Shown one piece after another: positions 11,767-22,828 of a stretch of DNA of 64,000 bases (position 1 is the first letter of the stretch; each line of letters begins with the position of its first letter). The position numbers were made by a program, and so were the translations under genes. Origin of the DNA: Toxonevra muliebris (taxonomy: Eukaryota > Arthropoda > Insecta > Diptera > Pallopteridae); assembly GCA_963691655.1 (NCBI GenBank), contig OY829326.1, positions 94,233,235-94,297,234 on the forward strand, read 5' to 3'. The notes beneath the pieces were generated by a model that saw nothing but the letters and a program-made list of their open reading frames with translations, had not been told where the DNA came from and did no database searches.

Positions 11767-12407
11767 TGAATGTACCTAAAAAATGTTTCATCGTTTTTGT
11801 ACTAAATTTAATTTTCATTTACAAAAAATAACTTTTTAGGGCACTACAAATTGGAAACTAAGAGAGGAAAAAAGTTTTTAAACATCTAGATGAGCACAAG
11901 TAGAAAACAAATTTTTAAATCTGATAATATATAAAGGCGCGCATTGGTCCAGAAAGTTCCGCAATTTTTATCATAATTTTCGATTTTTAAAAAATATTCA
12001 ACTAAAATTAGTTTCAAAGCTGTGTTATTGTTGTTTATAAAGGGAAACATACATAATGCAAAGAAAACTTTCTAAATCGGATAATGTTTATTAGTAGGGT
12101 CAAAGTCATAAGAAGTTTACATTTCATAAACTTCTTACGACTTGAACCTCTTTTGGCACCAATAAACTTTATTCAATTTGGAAAATTCGTTTAGTAATAT
12201 TTTTCCTTTTATAATCAGCAATAACAGAGCTGTCAGCTTTGAAGTTAAGCAATACAGTACAGGCAAATTATATTTTAGTACGTACTTAGTACAAAATATT
12301 TTTTTTGTACTTAAGTTTTAAATTTATTTTGGCCAACTGTGCCTAATGTACTTTGTAGTTTGAAAACGTCGGAAAAAGGTACAATTGTACCTACTTTTTC
12401 ACCACTG
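11701..12407. mobile_element. hAT-like non-autonomous element with 8-bp target duplication
   Basis: Ends read CAGTGATGAAA on the left and CAGTGGTGAAA inward from the right, flanked by the perfect 8-bp repeat CTACATAC at 11693-11700 and 12408-12415. GTACCT and GTACTTA motifs repeat near both ends. The centre is palindromic: AGCTGTGTTATTGTTG at about 12019 faces a diverged complement at about 12232, with a tight hairpin AAGAAGTTTA/TAAACTTCTT near 12115. No coding capacity. Confidence 0.85.
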
Positions 12408-12430
12408 CTACATACTCGTTGGTATTTGAA

Positions 12431-13112
12431 AGGATGATGTTACACGGTCAATGTTTTGATGTCAATGTTTTCTGTTTTTACTCTCTTTTCATCATTTTGT
12501 TTAATGCCCTGTTACACGATCAGTTTTTTGCTGAATGTTATTTTTTAATACTTTTATCTGGACCTATGTTTTTCCAACAAAAAAGTATTTAATTGTGTTT
12601 TGGAGTGAATGAAAATTCAACAATTGGAAGGGAATTGGACGGAAAATAATTATAATGACAATACATGAGATAATGTTGGTGGATATAGCAACAAATTATA
12701 CAAAAAATATTGCATTTATATATAAAAAACGCCGAAAAATAATCTTTAAAATTAGCAAACTATTAAAATAAGCTCCGCCACTTTGTTACTTGGCCATTGA
12801 ATTACCATGTTTTTATAACAATTATTAAGTAATTTTTTAAACAGCACTCATTTTCACAACCAAACAAAATCCAAACAAAGCAAGGGTGGCAAAGAGAAAA
12901 AAATGTATTTATAAGTTAGTAAAAAGTATATTTTCCATAAAATATTAGTATTTTCCAGCAGCCCCATTTTATTTGAAGTGATGCAGGTTTTTTCGTCAGT
13001 AAAAAATTTGAAGTGAAATGTGTTCATCCTCTCTTTTGCTCAGTGTTCATTTTTCAAAGCAACAACAATTTCATTGTTTGACAGCAAAACATTGATCGTG
13101 TAACATCGCCCT
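12431..13112. mobile_element. MITE family 1, copy A (ends AGGGCGATGTTACACG)
   Basis: The left end AGGATGATGTTACACGGTCA faces AGGGCGATGTTACACGATCA inward from the right. Between them are AT-rich sequence and blocks (CATCCTCTCTTTTGCTCAGT, AGCAACAACAATTTCATTG) that recur at 23808-24345 and 38600-39544. No coding capacity. Confidence 0.8.
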
Positions 13113-13871
13113 TAGTTTTTTGTTCTTTTCCCTGATTAAACAAATACAAATCTAAACATATAATTATGATTTCTGGCACTCACCGTCAGCGTGGCCGTTG
13201 ATAAATTTCAAAAAGTTGCAAAAAAAGTGTCACTGAAAGTAAAAAAGTCTCATCCCATTTTTTTTTAAGCCATTACAGAATTTCAAATTTAACATTTTCA
13301 ATCTTTTTCACATTGCACCTCGTTGTGATTCTACATTTTGTAACAGGAATGAAATAAAGACATTTGCCAAATACCATAGTAAGAAGAAGATTTATCGTAT
13401 CGAATGTAAAAAATATTTATAAGGAGGATAATTTATTTATCAGTTTATGAAATATAAAATATGAAAAGTTCCAACGTTTTAGCTAAATATATGCAACTAA
13501 AATATTTCAACATTTTACCTAAAAATATTTATTTACATATATTTAGGTAAAATGTCGAAAATAGTAATAACAATTTCTTCGCATTGTGATTTCATGAAAT
13601 CAATAGAAAAAGATTCAAAAGTACTTATATGAAATATGCAAAACCGCAACCAAGCGTTTACATATTTGTATATGTATAAAGAATATATAAATACTGTGAA
13701 TGTTGAATAGTATTTGCCAAAAGAATGTAAAATATTTGTTTTATCAAACACGTCAAACTCATCCATTCATACATTTTTGTCCACTGGATATGTCGACAAC
13801 CGTCGCTGCCACACCATCGGTATTGCACTTCGCTGCTGGTTTCCACGATTTTTTGTGTCGATTCCAAAAAG

Positions 13872-15133
13872 CAGTGTGGCCAACTCAGCGCTTTTCCTAC
13901 TAATTTAGTGCTTTTTGAAAACTAAAACGATTTAGCGGTCAGTGGGTTTTTTAGCGCATTTATTCCAATTTAAAAGACACTAAATGCTCCGCCTATTAAT
14001 CCATTTCCTGAATAGCCCTAACAACATTTTTTATCGAAACAATGAACTTATTTAAAACCAAAACTCAAAAAATTCTTTACTTCATATAAAAAATAATTTA
14101 AATAAAAACAAAAATTTGGATATGCAGTCAAACTTGCTAATTGGGACACCCCTTGGGATCAAGCAAAAAAGGTCCGATTACGAGGTGGTCCGTTTTTAAA
14201 GGTTTTAGTTTTTAGTGGTATACGATAAATAGCCAAGAATGGCATCAAATCGAAAAATGACAGCACAGAAAAGTTTTTACTCATCTGAACTAATACAAGG
14301 GGAAAACACGTTTTGAAATCAAATAATATCTTCAGTTTCCAAAATGGTTTCGAATATACCGAAATTTTGAGATTCTCCTGTTAAAAATTTGAAGACAATG
14401 TTATTTATGCCTGGGTTTAAATGCTTCTAGCCACACGTTTGATGCCATAAAATTGGAAATATTTAATGCTTGAGCAATAACACTCTACAACTACAAAATA
14501 GTATCCGCTGATCACGAATCTATTAAAATTTTTTCGGGTCAGATCAGATTTCGAGTATATTCGTAAATCTTGGTTTTTTGAAAATTTGAGAAGATGAGGA
14601 GGATGAAAATTTGTTTCCGATTTTTTGTTTTTTTTAGCTTTTCTACTACATGAATCATACAACTTTAAGAGTTGTGGAATATTTTTACAGATTTCTGATC
14701 GTGTAATTTTTGTTTTGTGTTGTAATATCGTCCGGAGATTGGAATATATTTTTGAGTGCAAGGGTAAACAACTTAAAAGCCAGTGATTCAATGCCAGTAA
14801 ATGATGCACACGATTTTATGCGTAGCACAATCTCTAATTTTTTTGCCAAAGTTCTTTGAACTTAACTTTTCCTTATTTTAAAGATTTCCGCCCATTTGCT
14901 ATGAGACCTCTCCTCGGCGACATTATTCAATTACATTTTTTTTTTTTAAAACGTGGTACAGTTATAAACGCTAAAAATACATGTATTTAATTAATTTTCT
15001 TTTTAATAGGTATATAAAAAAATTTGCGTTTAACACTTTTATAAGGAAAATATTTAGCGGTTTTTTTTAAAAGAAAATACGCGTTTTATTCTTAATTTTA
15101 GCGGATTTTGAAAAACAAAAGTTGGCCCTACTG
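13872..15133 (-). mobile_element. Second near-full copy of the CAGTGTGGCCAACT transposon, inverted
   Basis: Starts CAGTGTGGCCAACTCAGCGC at 13872 (the right end of the family) and ends GTTGGCCCTACTG at 15133 (the left end, two changes). Long stretches match 7235-8726 in reverse, for example ATTTTTTATCGAAACAATGA. The flanking octamers CCAAAAAG and CCAGCAAG agree at six of eight positions, so the target duplication has decayed. A foreign insert with a CAGTCAAACTTGCTAATTGG end begins at about 14125. Confidence 0.75.
14125..14955. mobile_element. Probable insert inside 13872-15133 with one pogo-like end
   Basis: Sequence absent from the sister copy begins at CAGTCAAACTTGCTAATTGG (about 14125), followed by GGTCCGATTACGAGG, which looks like a Tigger/pogo-type end. 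The matching right end was not found; family sequence resumes at about 14965. A 130-codon open frame on the minus strand (14417-14809) has no recognisable features. Confidence 0.4.
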
Positions 15134-15154
15134 CCAGCAAGAGCGAATTGCGAC

Positions 15155-15782
15155 CAGTGCTGTCGCTGTTACTTCAAATTAAGTTTTTCACTTCGCTTTC
15201 AAGCCCGACACTTCATCACTTCCTCTTTCATAAAAACACTTCGGTTTTCCAGTTGCAATGAAAAGCTAAAATCGATAAGAAATCGAAATATGTTCATCTC
15301 TATCAACTACTTCGTTGAATTCATTTTTGGCATTTCTCCTTAATTTAGAAGGGCATCATTGAATGTAGCCAGATCGGTGTGTTTGAATTTATATTCCCTA
15401 TAAAAAGTGAGACTACATCTAGCACGCATCCTGTAGTACATTTTGAGACCTTTTGTGTTTATTTAAATACCTGTTTGGCAACATTGATGAACTGTCATTT
15501 AATTAACTAGAAACTAGTGGAAAATGACAAGGCTTTTATTTCTAAATAATAAATATTTTTATGCTAAAGGACTGGCATCGACAGTATGTACCATCATTTC
15601 AAAAGTTTTTTCGGAGCCTTGTGTCTGCCTCACAGTAGCGCTACCACCCGTTAAATTTTGATATTATGTCATTTTTTCATTACACTTCAAAAAACACTTC
15701 ACTTTTTTTTAAAAATCACTTCAAAACACTTTAATTTCTTAAAAATTTCACTTCAAAAACAAATTTCAAAACGACAGCTCTG
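15155..15782. mobile_element. hAT-like element with perfect 8-bp target duplication
   Basis: Left end CAGTGCTGTCGCTGTT and right end, read inward, CAGAGCTGTCGTTTTG. The 8-bp repeat ATTGCGAC flanks it at 15147-15154 and 15783-15790. The interior is rich in CACTTCAAAA-type repeats near both ends (15178-15240 and 15690-15760). It begins 21 bp after the end of the preceding element. No transposase frame. Confidence 0.85.
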
Positions 15783-15843
15783 ATTGCGACCTCTTTACAA
15801 TCATTACTCTTTGGAGCGGAACATTGAAACGAAACAAACACAA

Positions 15844-16247
15844 TAGCTGTGTTTTATTTGCCAGCTAGTTTAACATGTGCGAATAAAACGACCATGTTGT
15901 TAAGTCTATTCTTTGTCATATTGTTATTTACAATGGAACTGCTCAGCAGCTAGAGGTGAAACATTTTAATGGATCCCAGTCATTGCGGATAATCGTGGAC
16001 ATTATTTTTAGTTTTTACCCTTTATAAGAATATTTAATGATGATTTTAACTTATTTTCACCGGCAGCCATGTCGAATCTTTTCCTTTTTTTATTTTTTTG
16101 CAAACTGTCACCCTTCTACTACTTGTTAAGTATACATAACAGCTATTATTATTCGTGTTATCTCAGCCTCTTTGTTGTTGCTTTCCAATACAATTATTGC
16201 TGCTAGTTATACATAACTAGAAGCAAGTGGCGAATAAAACGCAGCTA
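15844..16247. mobile_element. MITE family 2, copy A (ends TAGCTGCGTTTTATTCGCC)
   Basis: The left end TAGCTGTGTTTTATTTGCCA faces TAGCTGCGTTTTATTCGCCA inward from 16247, with TA at both borders, as in Tc1/mariner-type insertions. Internal AGTTATACATAACTAGAAGC and TTCAGCAGCTAGAGGTG-type blocks recur at 39817-40564 and 20216-20296. Confidence 0.8.
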
Positions 16248-16580
16248 AATTGTATTTGATATGCTACCGAAGTGCTTCGTGGCATGATTGGGTGTCAGGC
16301 TACTAGTTTTTAATGAAACCACTTTTTGGCTATTTGGCGTCTCTATGTTATTATATTCTCAGTGATGAAACGCTACTTATACGGGGAAATAGCTCGCTTC
16401 TTGTTATCTTTAATCGTATTAATTCGATTATCTCGAAATTTTTAGATGAGAGTTGTGGTACTTCGAATAAATCTGGTGCATTACTTTGACTATTATTTTT
16501 GCCAAGTTGCTTATGATTGTGTTTATTTATTGTTCCACTCCATTAACTTCACCTTGCGTGACTTAGCCCTTTAAGGACCG

Positions 16581-16766
16581 CTCCTGAATCGCAAGGAAAT
16601 TCGTGAATCCGACGCCGGATTCGTGACCAGCGACCCCAAATTAGTAGACAAAAGTTTATTTTACCTTGAAAAAACAAGCGTCGAACAAATGCTATATGTG
16701 GCTTTTGCTAAAAACTATTTCGCTTCACCAATGATCGAAAGGCTTTTTGCTTCAGCAGTGAAATAA
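16581..16766 (+). pseudogene. Possible C-terminal fragment of a hAT transposase
   Basis: A 61-codon frame contains AKNYFASPMIERLFASAVK, which resembles the hAT dimerisation block (a LARxYL..P..S.xERxFS pattern) with a few residues missing. It is short and isolated, with no matching ends found, so the call is tentative. Confidence 0.35.
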
Positions 16767-18104
16767 AACTGAATTTATATTAATTTATAAAAGTCGAAAT
16801 TCATATTGATCTATGTATGACGATCTGCGTTACTTTCGCATTTACACGACAGATTTACTCCTTAAAAAAAAACATATTTCACAATAAAACCAAAATGAGC
16901 CCTTTTTGAAATTCCCAATTCATTTATTTTAATTTATATTTCCAGAGGAGTATGGATAACTTCATACTTAAGAATTTTAGGGATTGCGCAAGTGGCTAGT
17001 CCGTTTATTGTTATGCGAAATGCCCAAAGTTCACATCTTGAGTTGGGCGAAAACTATTTCAATAACTTCAACCACATACAGCTTGTGTATTTAAAATGAG
17101 TTTATTTAAATATTTTAGTATACATTTGTATCTTAATTTTTAAACTTGTTTCATTTTGTGTATGTTTGTATATATAAATACAACTTTGTCAATTTTCTAT
17201 TTGTATTATTGTTTTTATATGTATGCCTTAAGATATAAGTGGTACAATATTTTGAATTCCCTAATTACAATACATTGTATATATCTTTCTGTAAATAGTT
17301 TATTTTTTGGACAATATTTAAACCAATTTAAGCAAAAAAAAAAGAACAAAATTAACTTGGCTACCACTTGGGATCACTAGGACCAAGAGATTTCTATTGC
17401 ATTATTTGGTACTAAATAAGTTGTAAACTACATATGTGTATCTTCTTAACATTTATCATTTATACAACAAAAGAGATTTGTTGTCGACGTGCCATTTTAA
17501 TAAACCTATATATTTTTACATTTTTAATTTTTTTTACACAAGTAGGTATAAATGGTATGTTGTTGAAATGTGAATCGCTGTGTATATTTAACGCTATTTA
17601 AGTTTTATTACAAGTATGAGTGTGAAATGATTTTATTACTGTATAAAATTTGTAAACAAATCTCAACTTAATTGTATGTATAAAAACTCCAATGTAATTT
17701 AAAGATTTCAAATACATATGTATAGAATAGAAATTTAACCTTTTTTTAGTTTTGAATTATATGCTATTCCTCACAATTTCTAGTTGGTTTGAATTGTATA
17801 ATAATTTTAAATGTATCCTGAGCTAGTCTATGATAAAAATCCATTATATTTAATGTAATGTCTTTTTTTCAATTATTTATTTATTTCAAATATATACAGT
17901 GGTGGACTAAACACTAAACCCTCCCCCCTTTGAAACTAAAATTACCTTGATATTTCTTTTGAAAAGGAAATATTTATATAATTACACTGCCCTTTAAATT
18001 TCAACTTTTCTTATGAGTATAAGGTGGCTTCTAGTGATTTCAAATGAATTTTTCATGCTGGACACGAATCTGTATTCAAACCCTTTCCATTACGTCACGT
18101 TTCC
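16767..18104. other. AT-rich gene-free stretch
   Basis: Only short low-complexity open frames; no gene or clear repeat boundary recognised. Confidence 0.5.
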
Positions 18105-18642
18105 TAGAAAAAAGGGGTTTTGAAATCCCTGAAACCAACGTTTTTGGCCATTTTTGTAAAATTGTGGAGCTGAACCCTGACGTGCTACAAACTTCACTAA
18201 TATCAGAATTTATAGACTGAACCCTTTCAAATGAGCCCTAATCAGTGACCCTTAAAACACTTCGGACCACTGCATTTTTCATTATATTTCATAGGTATGA
18301 GTAAGATAAAATCCGCCCACCATATTTGATGCGCCATTTTGAATGTTTGAAATCTGACTGCAGATGTGTATCCAACGACCCTTAAAACATTTCGGACCGC
18401 TGCACTTACATTATGTCTGGCCGTGGGTGTAAGTTAGATAAAATCCGTTGTATATACATTTCTTTCCTGCACCTCCTGCTCCAAGGGCGCATGCGAATTT
18501 GACTTAGGGCTCATTTGAAAGGGCATGGTTCAGTCTTTAATTTCTGATATTAGAGAAGTTTGTAGCACCTCAGGGTTCAGCTCCACAATTTAAAAAAATG
18601 GCCAAAAACGGAGTTTTCAGGGGTTTCAACCCCTTTTTTCTC
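18105..18642. repeat. Long inverted repeat (arms about 136 bp, foldback element)
   Basis: The left arm 18105-18240 (with TGGAGCTGAACCCTGACGTG) and the right arm 18505-18642 (with TCAGGGTTCAGCTCCACAAT) are inverted copies with scattered differences. The 264-bp spacer holds a direct repeat: CCCTTAAAACACTTCGGACC at 18250 and CCCTTAAAACATTTCGGACC at 18380. Transcription through it would give a long hairpin. No coding role is apparent. Confidence 0.8.
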
Positions 18643-18654
18643 GAAAACAACAAG

Positions 18655-20095
18655 CAGAATCATAATTTTAAGGTATGTAAATTTAAAACTTACACATGCA
18701 ACAAATGTGGCAAGAAAGGTCTCTTAGCTGCGGTTTGTCAAAGGCAAGGTGGTAATGCTCATACAGTTAATACGGTTTCCATTACAGGGTGTGATGAAAT
18801 CTAAGTATGATTTTGATTCATACATAACGCTCGTATCTTTTTTCGGACCAAAAACTGTATATTTCTATCAAAAATTTTTAAAAAACTGTAAAGAGATTTG
18901 AAAAAAAACTGTATATTTCGCGGTATGAATTTTTTTCAATAAAAATTAACAAGGAAAGTAATTTATCCATCATCTAAATCGTCTTCGTTCTCCATTTTCA
19001 TATCTCCTTTTGTAGTTGTATTGAATTTGCGATTTGAAGAAATTTGACGAAGCGATTCCGAATTGCTGTGAGGTATTAATAGAAATCAACGATATTTCAA
19101 TGGATATTTCAAGTTACATTTGACGATCAGAATCGCCTTCAATGTTTCCACTTCTTTGAAAAGTATACTCTCAACGAGTTGCTTTGTTCTCTCGGTATTT
19201 TGTAAAAAAGGCTGTATGCGGTTTTGGAGTCGAAAAAACAGTATACTACCGCGAAAAACTGTATAGATACGAGCGTTATCCATACACCATTTGTGCAAAA
19301 GTCCATAACATTCCTTTTAGTCTAGAGCTCGATTCGGGCGCAGCAGTTTCAGTTTTCCATTAGAGGAATTTAAGAAGACTTTTTCGTTTATAGAATTGCA
19401 AAAGTCTGAAACAAGATTGTCGGGTTATGGAGGTAATAATTTAAATGTTAAAGGCTCATTTTGTGCTGCGGTCGAATACAATGGCAAGGTCAAAGATGTT
19501 GATTTCATCGTAGTTAATCCAAGCGGTCCATTCATTTTAGGACGAAACTTTTTGTCGATGTTTGACCTTGAAAAAATCGCTTATTTGACCTAAAGTAGCA
19601 AAACGCCTTGGCAGTATTATTAAGTAAGCCTAGTGCTATTGGAAACCGTTTAGAGATTTGGATTCATAAAAATCAACCTTCATTTTGTGGCATAGTGTTA
19701 TCAGGATATTGATCGAGAAGCCTGAAAGGTGCTGCGGACAAATTTATCACCCACCTCGAGTACTTAGCTCCCCAAACTGTCATTATTATTTGATGAAAAT
19801 TACCAAAGCAGGCTACAAAAACAACATTTTTCTTCGTTTATAAACATCGAGTTTTCGTCTTTTGTAACTCCTGATACAAAAATTTTCTATCAGCACCGAT
19901 TTCTTCAACATAGAACTTTCAACATGGAAAGATGATCCAGGTTGCAAAAATAACGTTGCCGAAAAAAATGTCAAACTCATTCAGAAATACAATGACATTT
20001 TCACAAAAAATGAAACTGAGAAACAATTTGTTTTACACATCGTTGCCGAAAACAGAAAAAATACTCAACTGCTACTAAATTTTCTCTTATAGTGC
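18655..20095 (+). pseudogene. Decayed Ty3/gypsy-type gag-pol fragment
   Basis: Reading on the plus strand: at about 18690-18735 a zinc-knuckle relic (CNKCGKKGLLAAVC) in which the usual histidine is leucine; at about 19325-19360 the aspartic protease motif LELDSGAAVSVF; at 19396-19593 the protease C-terminus, with LSGYGGNNLNVKG and GPFILGRNFL; at about 19965-20095 a piece resembling the region before reverse transcriptase (KLIQKYNDIFTK). The order knuckle-protease-RT is that of a Ty3/gypsy pol. Frameshifts, stops and a nested element at 18824-19279 break it. I found no LTRs. Confidence 0.75.
18824..19279. mobile_element. MITE nested between gag knuckle and protease of the gypsy-type relic
   Basis: Terminal inverted repeats ATAACGCTCGTATCT and AGATACGAGCGTTAT bound a 456-bp insert. 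CATAC occurs just outside on both sides, one base offset on the right, and may be the target duplication. Interior motifs AAAACTGTATA recur near both ends. No coding capacity. Confidence 0.75.
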
Positions 20096-20215
20096 GAATA
20101 CACGAGAGTGAATTTCGTTGAAATTTTGAATATCAAATTTAGGTGGACACGACAAAAGGGAATTTCGTTTTTGACTGATTATAAGTTTGGAGAAGAATTT
20201 TTGTGTGCTACAATT

Positions 20216-20296
20216 ATGCTTTGTTTTTGTTTTCCCATACAATTATCACTACTAGTTATACATAACTAGAAGCAAGTGCCGAATAAAACGCAGCTA
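20216..20296. mobile_element. MITE family 2, truncated copy
   Basis: Contains AGTTATACATAACTAGAAGC and ends GTGCCGAATAAAACGCAGCTA, as at the right end of 15844-16247. The left half is missing. Confidence 0.75.
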
Positions 20297-20564
20297 TCGT
20301 TTCAAACGACTTTATCTTTTTAAGATCATACTTAAAACGATATATGATTCTAAAAATTATTTAAAAATTCGCATCAGTTTATTATTTATAGTCAAAAATA
20401 TGTGATATAATATTTTCCATCTTAACTCCAGTTATACTGTTTTTCATTTTTACCACAGAAATATTGCAAGAGTAGCTATTATGGAAACAAAAAGCAAAAT
20501 GTCTAAAAAATATATCCTATTTTCTCTGTTCTGTTCTGGAGTTAATAGTTGCGTATACTATGTT

Positions 20565-20875
20565 GGTCGCTGTTGCCTAGTGGTTAGTGTGTTGGACTGC
20601 TACGCAGTGGTGCCCGGGTTCATATCTCGGCACGCTCAAAAAAATCAAAAATAGAAAATAAAATTTGTCTACGTGGCACCACCTCTTGGCTGGCAATGGC
20701 AAACCTCCAAGAGTAAAAAAATACCTATGAAAAGCTTTTCACTTTGCCGTTCGGATTCGGCATAAAACTGTAGGTCCCTTCCATTCGTTTATAAATATAA
20801 CTCACACAACATGAATGGATGCGAAAAGCTCGGCCTTGGCCCTCCATGGGCTGTTGTGCCATAATAGTAGTAGTA
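20565..20875 (+). mobile_element. tRNA-headed SINE with 12-bp target duplication
   Basis: The head (about 20565-20635) carries RNA polymerase III promoter-like boxes: A-box region TGCCTAGTGGTTAGTGTG and B-box region GGGTTCATATC. The body has TTGGCTGGCAATGGCAAACC and GGCATAAAACTGTAGGTCCC, a type of segment I recall from dipteran SINE/LINE tails. It ends in a short (TAG)n tail. The perfect 12-bp repeat GTATACTATGTT flanks it at 20553-20564 and 20876-20887. It would be mobilised in trans by a LINE. Confidence 0.85.
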
Positions 20876-20887
20876 GTATACTATGTT

Positions 20888-22039
20888 CCAACTTCAAGGC
20901 GTTTGAGGTCACCAAGACGTTGTCCGATGGAACTGAAGTTTTGCACAGACCGGTTTTTTCTTGATTGGAACCAGATTAGTGTAAGAGAGTAGCAACACTT
21001 TTACTTTTGAAAAAATTACCTATAGCTAGGGCCACCCTAATACATATGTAAATTAAATATTTTGGTATTTTTTTTTTGCAGGAAAAATAATGGATTTTGT
21101 TAAAAGGACTGTAGATTTAAAATATTTAATCCGTCCAGTTCTTAGTTTTACTAATTTTTTATATGTTTGAATTGCAGCTTCTCATAACATCTAGATATTT
21201 CAGAAAGCTTGGGTTCGCTGACTTTAGAAAATTTTTCAGTTTGTGTAGATCTTTGTTCATTCAATAAAATGTTTTTGTCGTGAATGAGGTAATTCCATTA
21301 AAAATTTATTTAGGCCACAATTATTTGCACCTTTATTTTAGAATCCTTGGTAACAGTAACGAATTCGAAATAATGGAATGCACTTAAAACCATGATTAAA
21401 TAACGATTTTTTTCAACATAACACTAAATTAGTTTCTAGAATGCGAGCATTTTGGATTTGTAAATTCAGCTACGAATTCATAACTGTCACGACAGACTCG
21501 GAAATAGGAAAGTTAATAAATTATGAAGGTTTTGCAACTTCAATATATGCAGATTGAAAATATACACATATATTAATACTTTCAAGATAATTATAATATA
21601 GGAAAACACAAAATGCAATAAATTAAAAAACAAAAGTATATTCAAACCGAAATTCATTCAAATCGACACGGACGTATTTTTCAAAAAGTTGTTTCAAAAT
21701 TATGTGTAAATTATAATCAAATTTTACAAAATTAAAACAATTTGCATGTCAATATTGAATATTTTTAAAACTAAACGATTACACGAGATATACATAATTT
21801 TGTATGTATATTGTAAAGTAAAAATTTAATTAGGAAATTCATGAAAGTAATCATTTAAATTAACACACAAAAAACTCAAACTAGTACGAGCAAAAAACAA
21901 TTAAACTAAAATAAAATAGAAACTATTCACCGGCTGGATATCCATCACCAACACTATCGCAGACGCCGTCAACGCCATCGCAATCATTAATAGAAACGTC
22001 AATAGTATTGCTTGATGCACACCAATCATCAGCCGTGTC
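20888..22039. other. Gene-free stretch downstream of the CDK2AP1 homologue
   Basis: AT-rich, with no gene recognised. The part just below 22040 is expected to hold the 3' untranslated region of the minus-strand gene. Confidence 0.5.
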
Positions 22040-22828
22040 TCATTGACGAGCCGAACGCTCAGTTTCCATGAGGCATTCGCGCACCAAAACACGCGCATGC
22101 ACTATGCCACGCTTTAGACGTTCCGTCGAACTACGTGATCCAGTGTACGTAGGACGTATATCTCGACCCATTTCTTCAATTACGGCCAACAGTTGAGCAT
22201 ACTTGCTTAACCCGTTGTTTGTAGGCGTACTGCCCACTGAGGGTAAATAGGCAGTGGAGGTCATTGGTGTAGTAATGTTGGCTGATGTTTGTGTTGTCAC
22301 AATCAAGGGCGACGTGGACTGCGGGTATTTAAGTTGAGATTGTGTAGGCAACGTTGTTCCGACAATACCACCACTATTACCTAGCCCAACTCCAACATTA
22401 TTTCCGTTGGTGGAACGCGATGAGGCAGGTGATGCAGTGGTATTCGATTGCTGTTGCAATAAAGCTAACTGCGCTTGCAATTGTTGTGTGTACTGTAATG
22501 CTGCAACTGCAGCCGCAGCAGCGGATGTGCTCGATTGTTGCTGGTAGTCTCGTTCACGTTTACTCGAATAAATATCACGTTCACGTACTCCACCGCTGCT
22601 ATTGCTACCGATACCTCCACCTAACGAACTGTTGTTGCTGTTATGATGGTCATTACGGTGATCGCGGGGTGCATGATGTATCGCTGAGATTTGTATTTGT
22701 GGTTGTTGCTCGCGTTGTTCACGCTGTTGTTGATAATTGTAGAAATTTTGTACTTGACTACGCGGTATTGGGGTCACAGTGACGTCACTTAGCTTAGATT
22801 CAACTGCTTGTATATCCATAATGTCCAT
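22040..22828 (-). CDS. CDK2AP1: CDK2AP1/DOC-1 homologue (NuRD complex subunit)
   Basis: A single uninterrupted coding exon of 262 residues. The last 55 residues (208-262) match the conserved CDK2AP1 core: [19 protein letters not shown], then [16 protein letters not shown] and a short charged end. In mammals this core binds the NuRD chromatin-remodelling complex and was named for CDK2 binding; a nuclear role here is inferred. The N-terminal 200 residues are low complexity, with Gln-rich (46-60, 130-155), Ser/Gly/Asn-rich and Thr-rich stretches, much longer than in the roughly 115-residue human protein. I chose the ATG at 22828 (context CAAAATGG). Just upstream, TTTTTGTTTAG at about 22875 looks like a splice acceptor, so a separate 5' untranslated exon probably exists. 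Key residues appear intact. Confidence 0.9.
   Translation of the reverse strand: MDIMDIQAVESKLSDVTVTPIPRSQVQNFYNYQQQREQREQQPQIQISAIHHAPRDHRNDHHNSNNSSLGGGIGSNSSGGVRERDIYSSKRERDYQQQSSTSAAAAAVAALQYTQQLQAQLALLQQQSNTTASPASSRSTNGNNVGVGLGNSGGIVGTTLPTQSQLKYPQSTSPLIVTTQTSANITTPMTSTAYLPSVGSTPTNNGLSKYAQLLAVIEEMGRDIRPTYTGSRSSTERLKRGIVHARVLVRECLMETERSARQ

Noticed and set aside
14417..14809. 130-codon minus-strand open frame as a gene
   Set aside because: Composition is low complexity, no domain is recognisable, and it lies inside a transposon insert.
20565..20640. A tRNA gene
   Set aside because: A- and B-box-like motifs are present, but no cloverleaf with a proper acceptor stem can be drawn, and the unit runs on to a (TAG)n tail flanked by a target duplication, so it is a SINE head.
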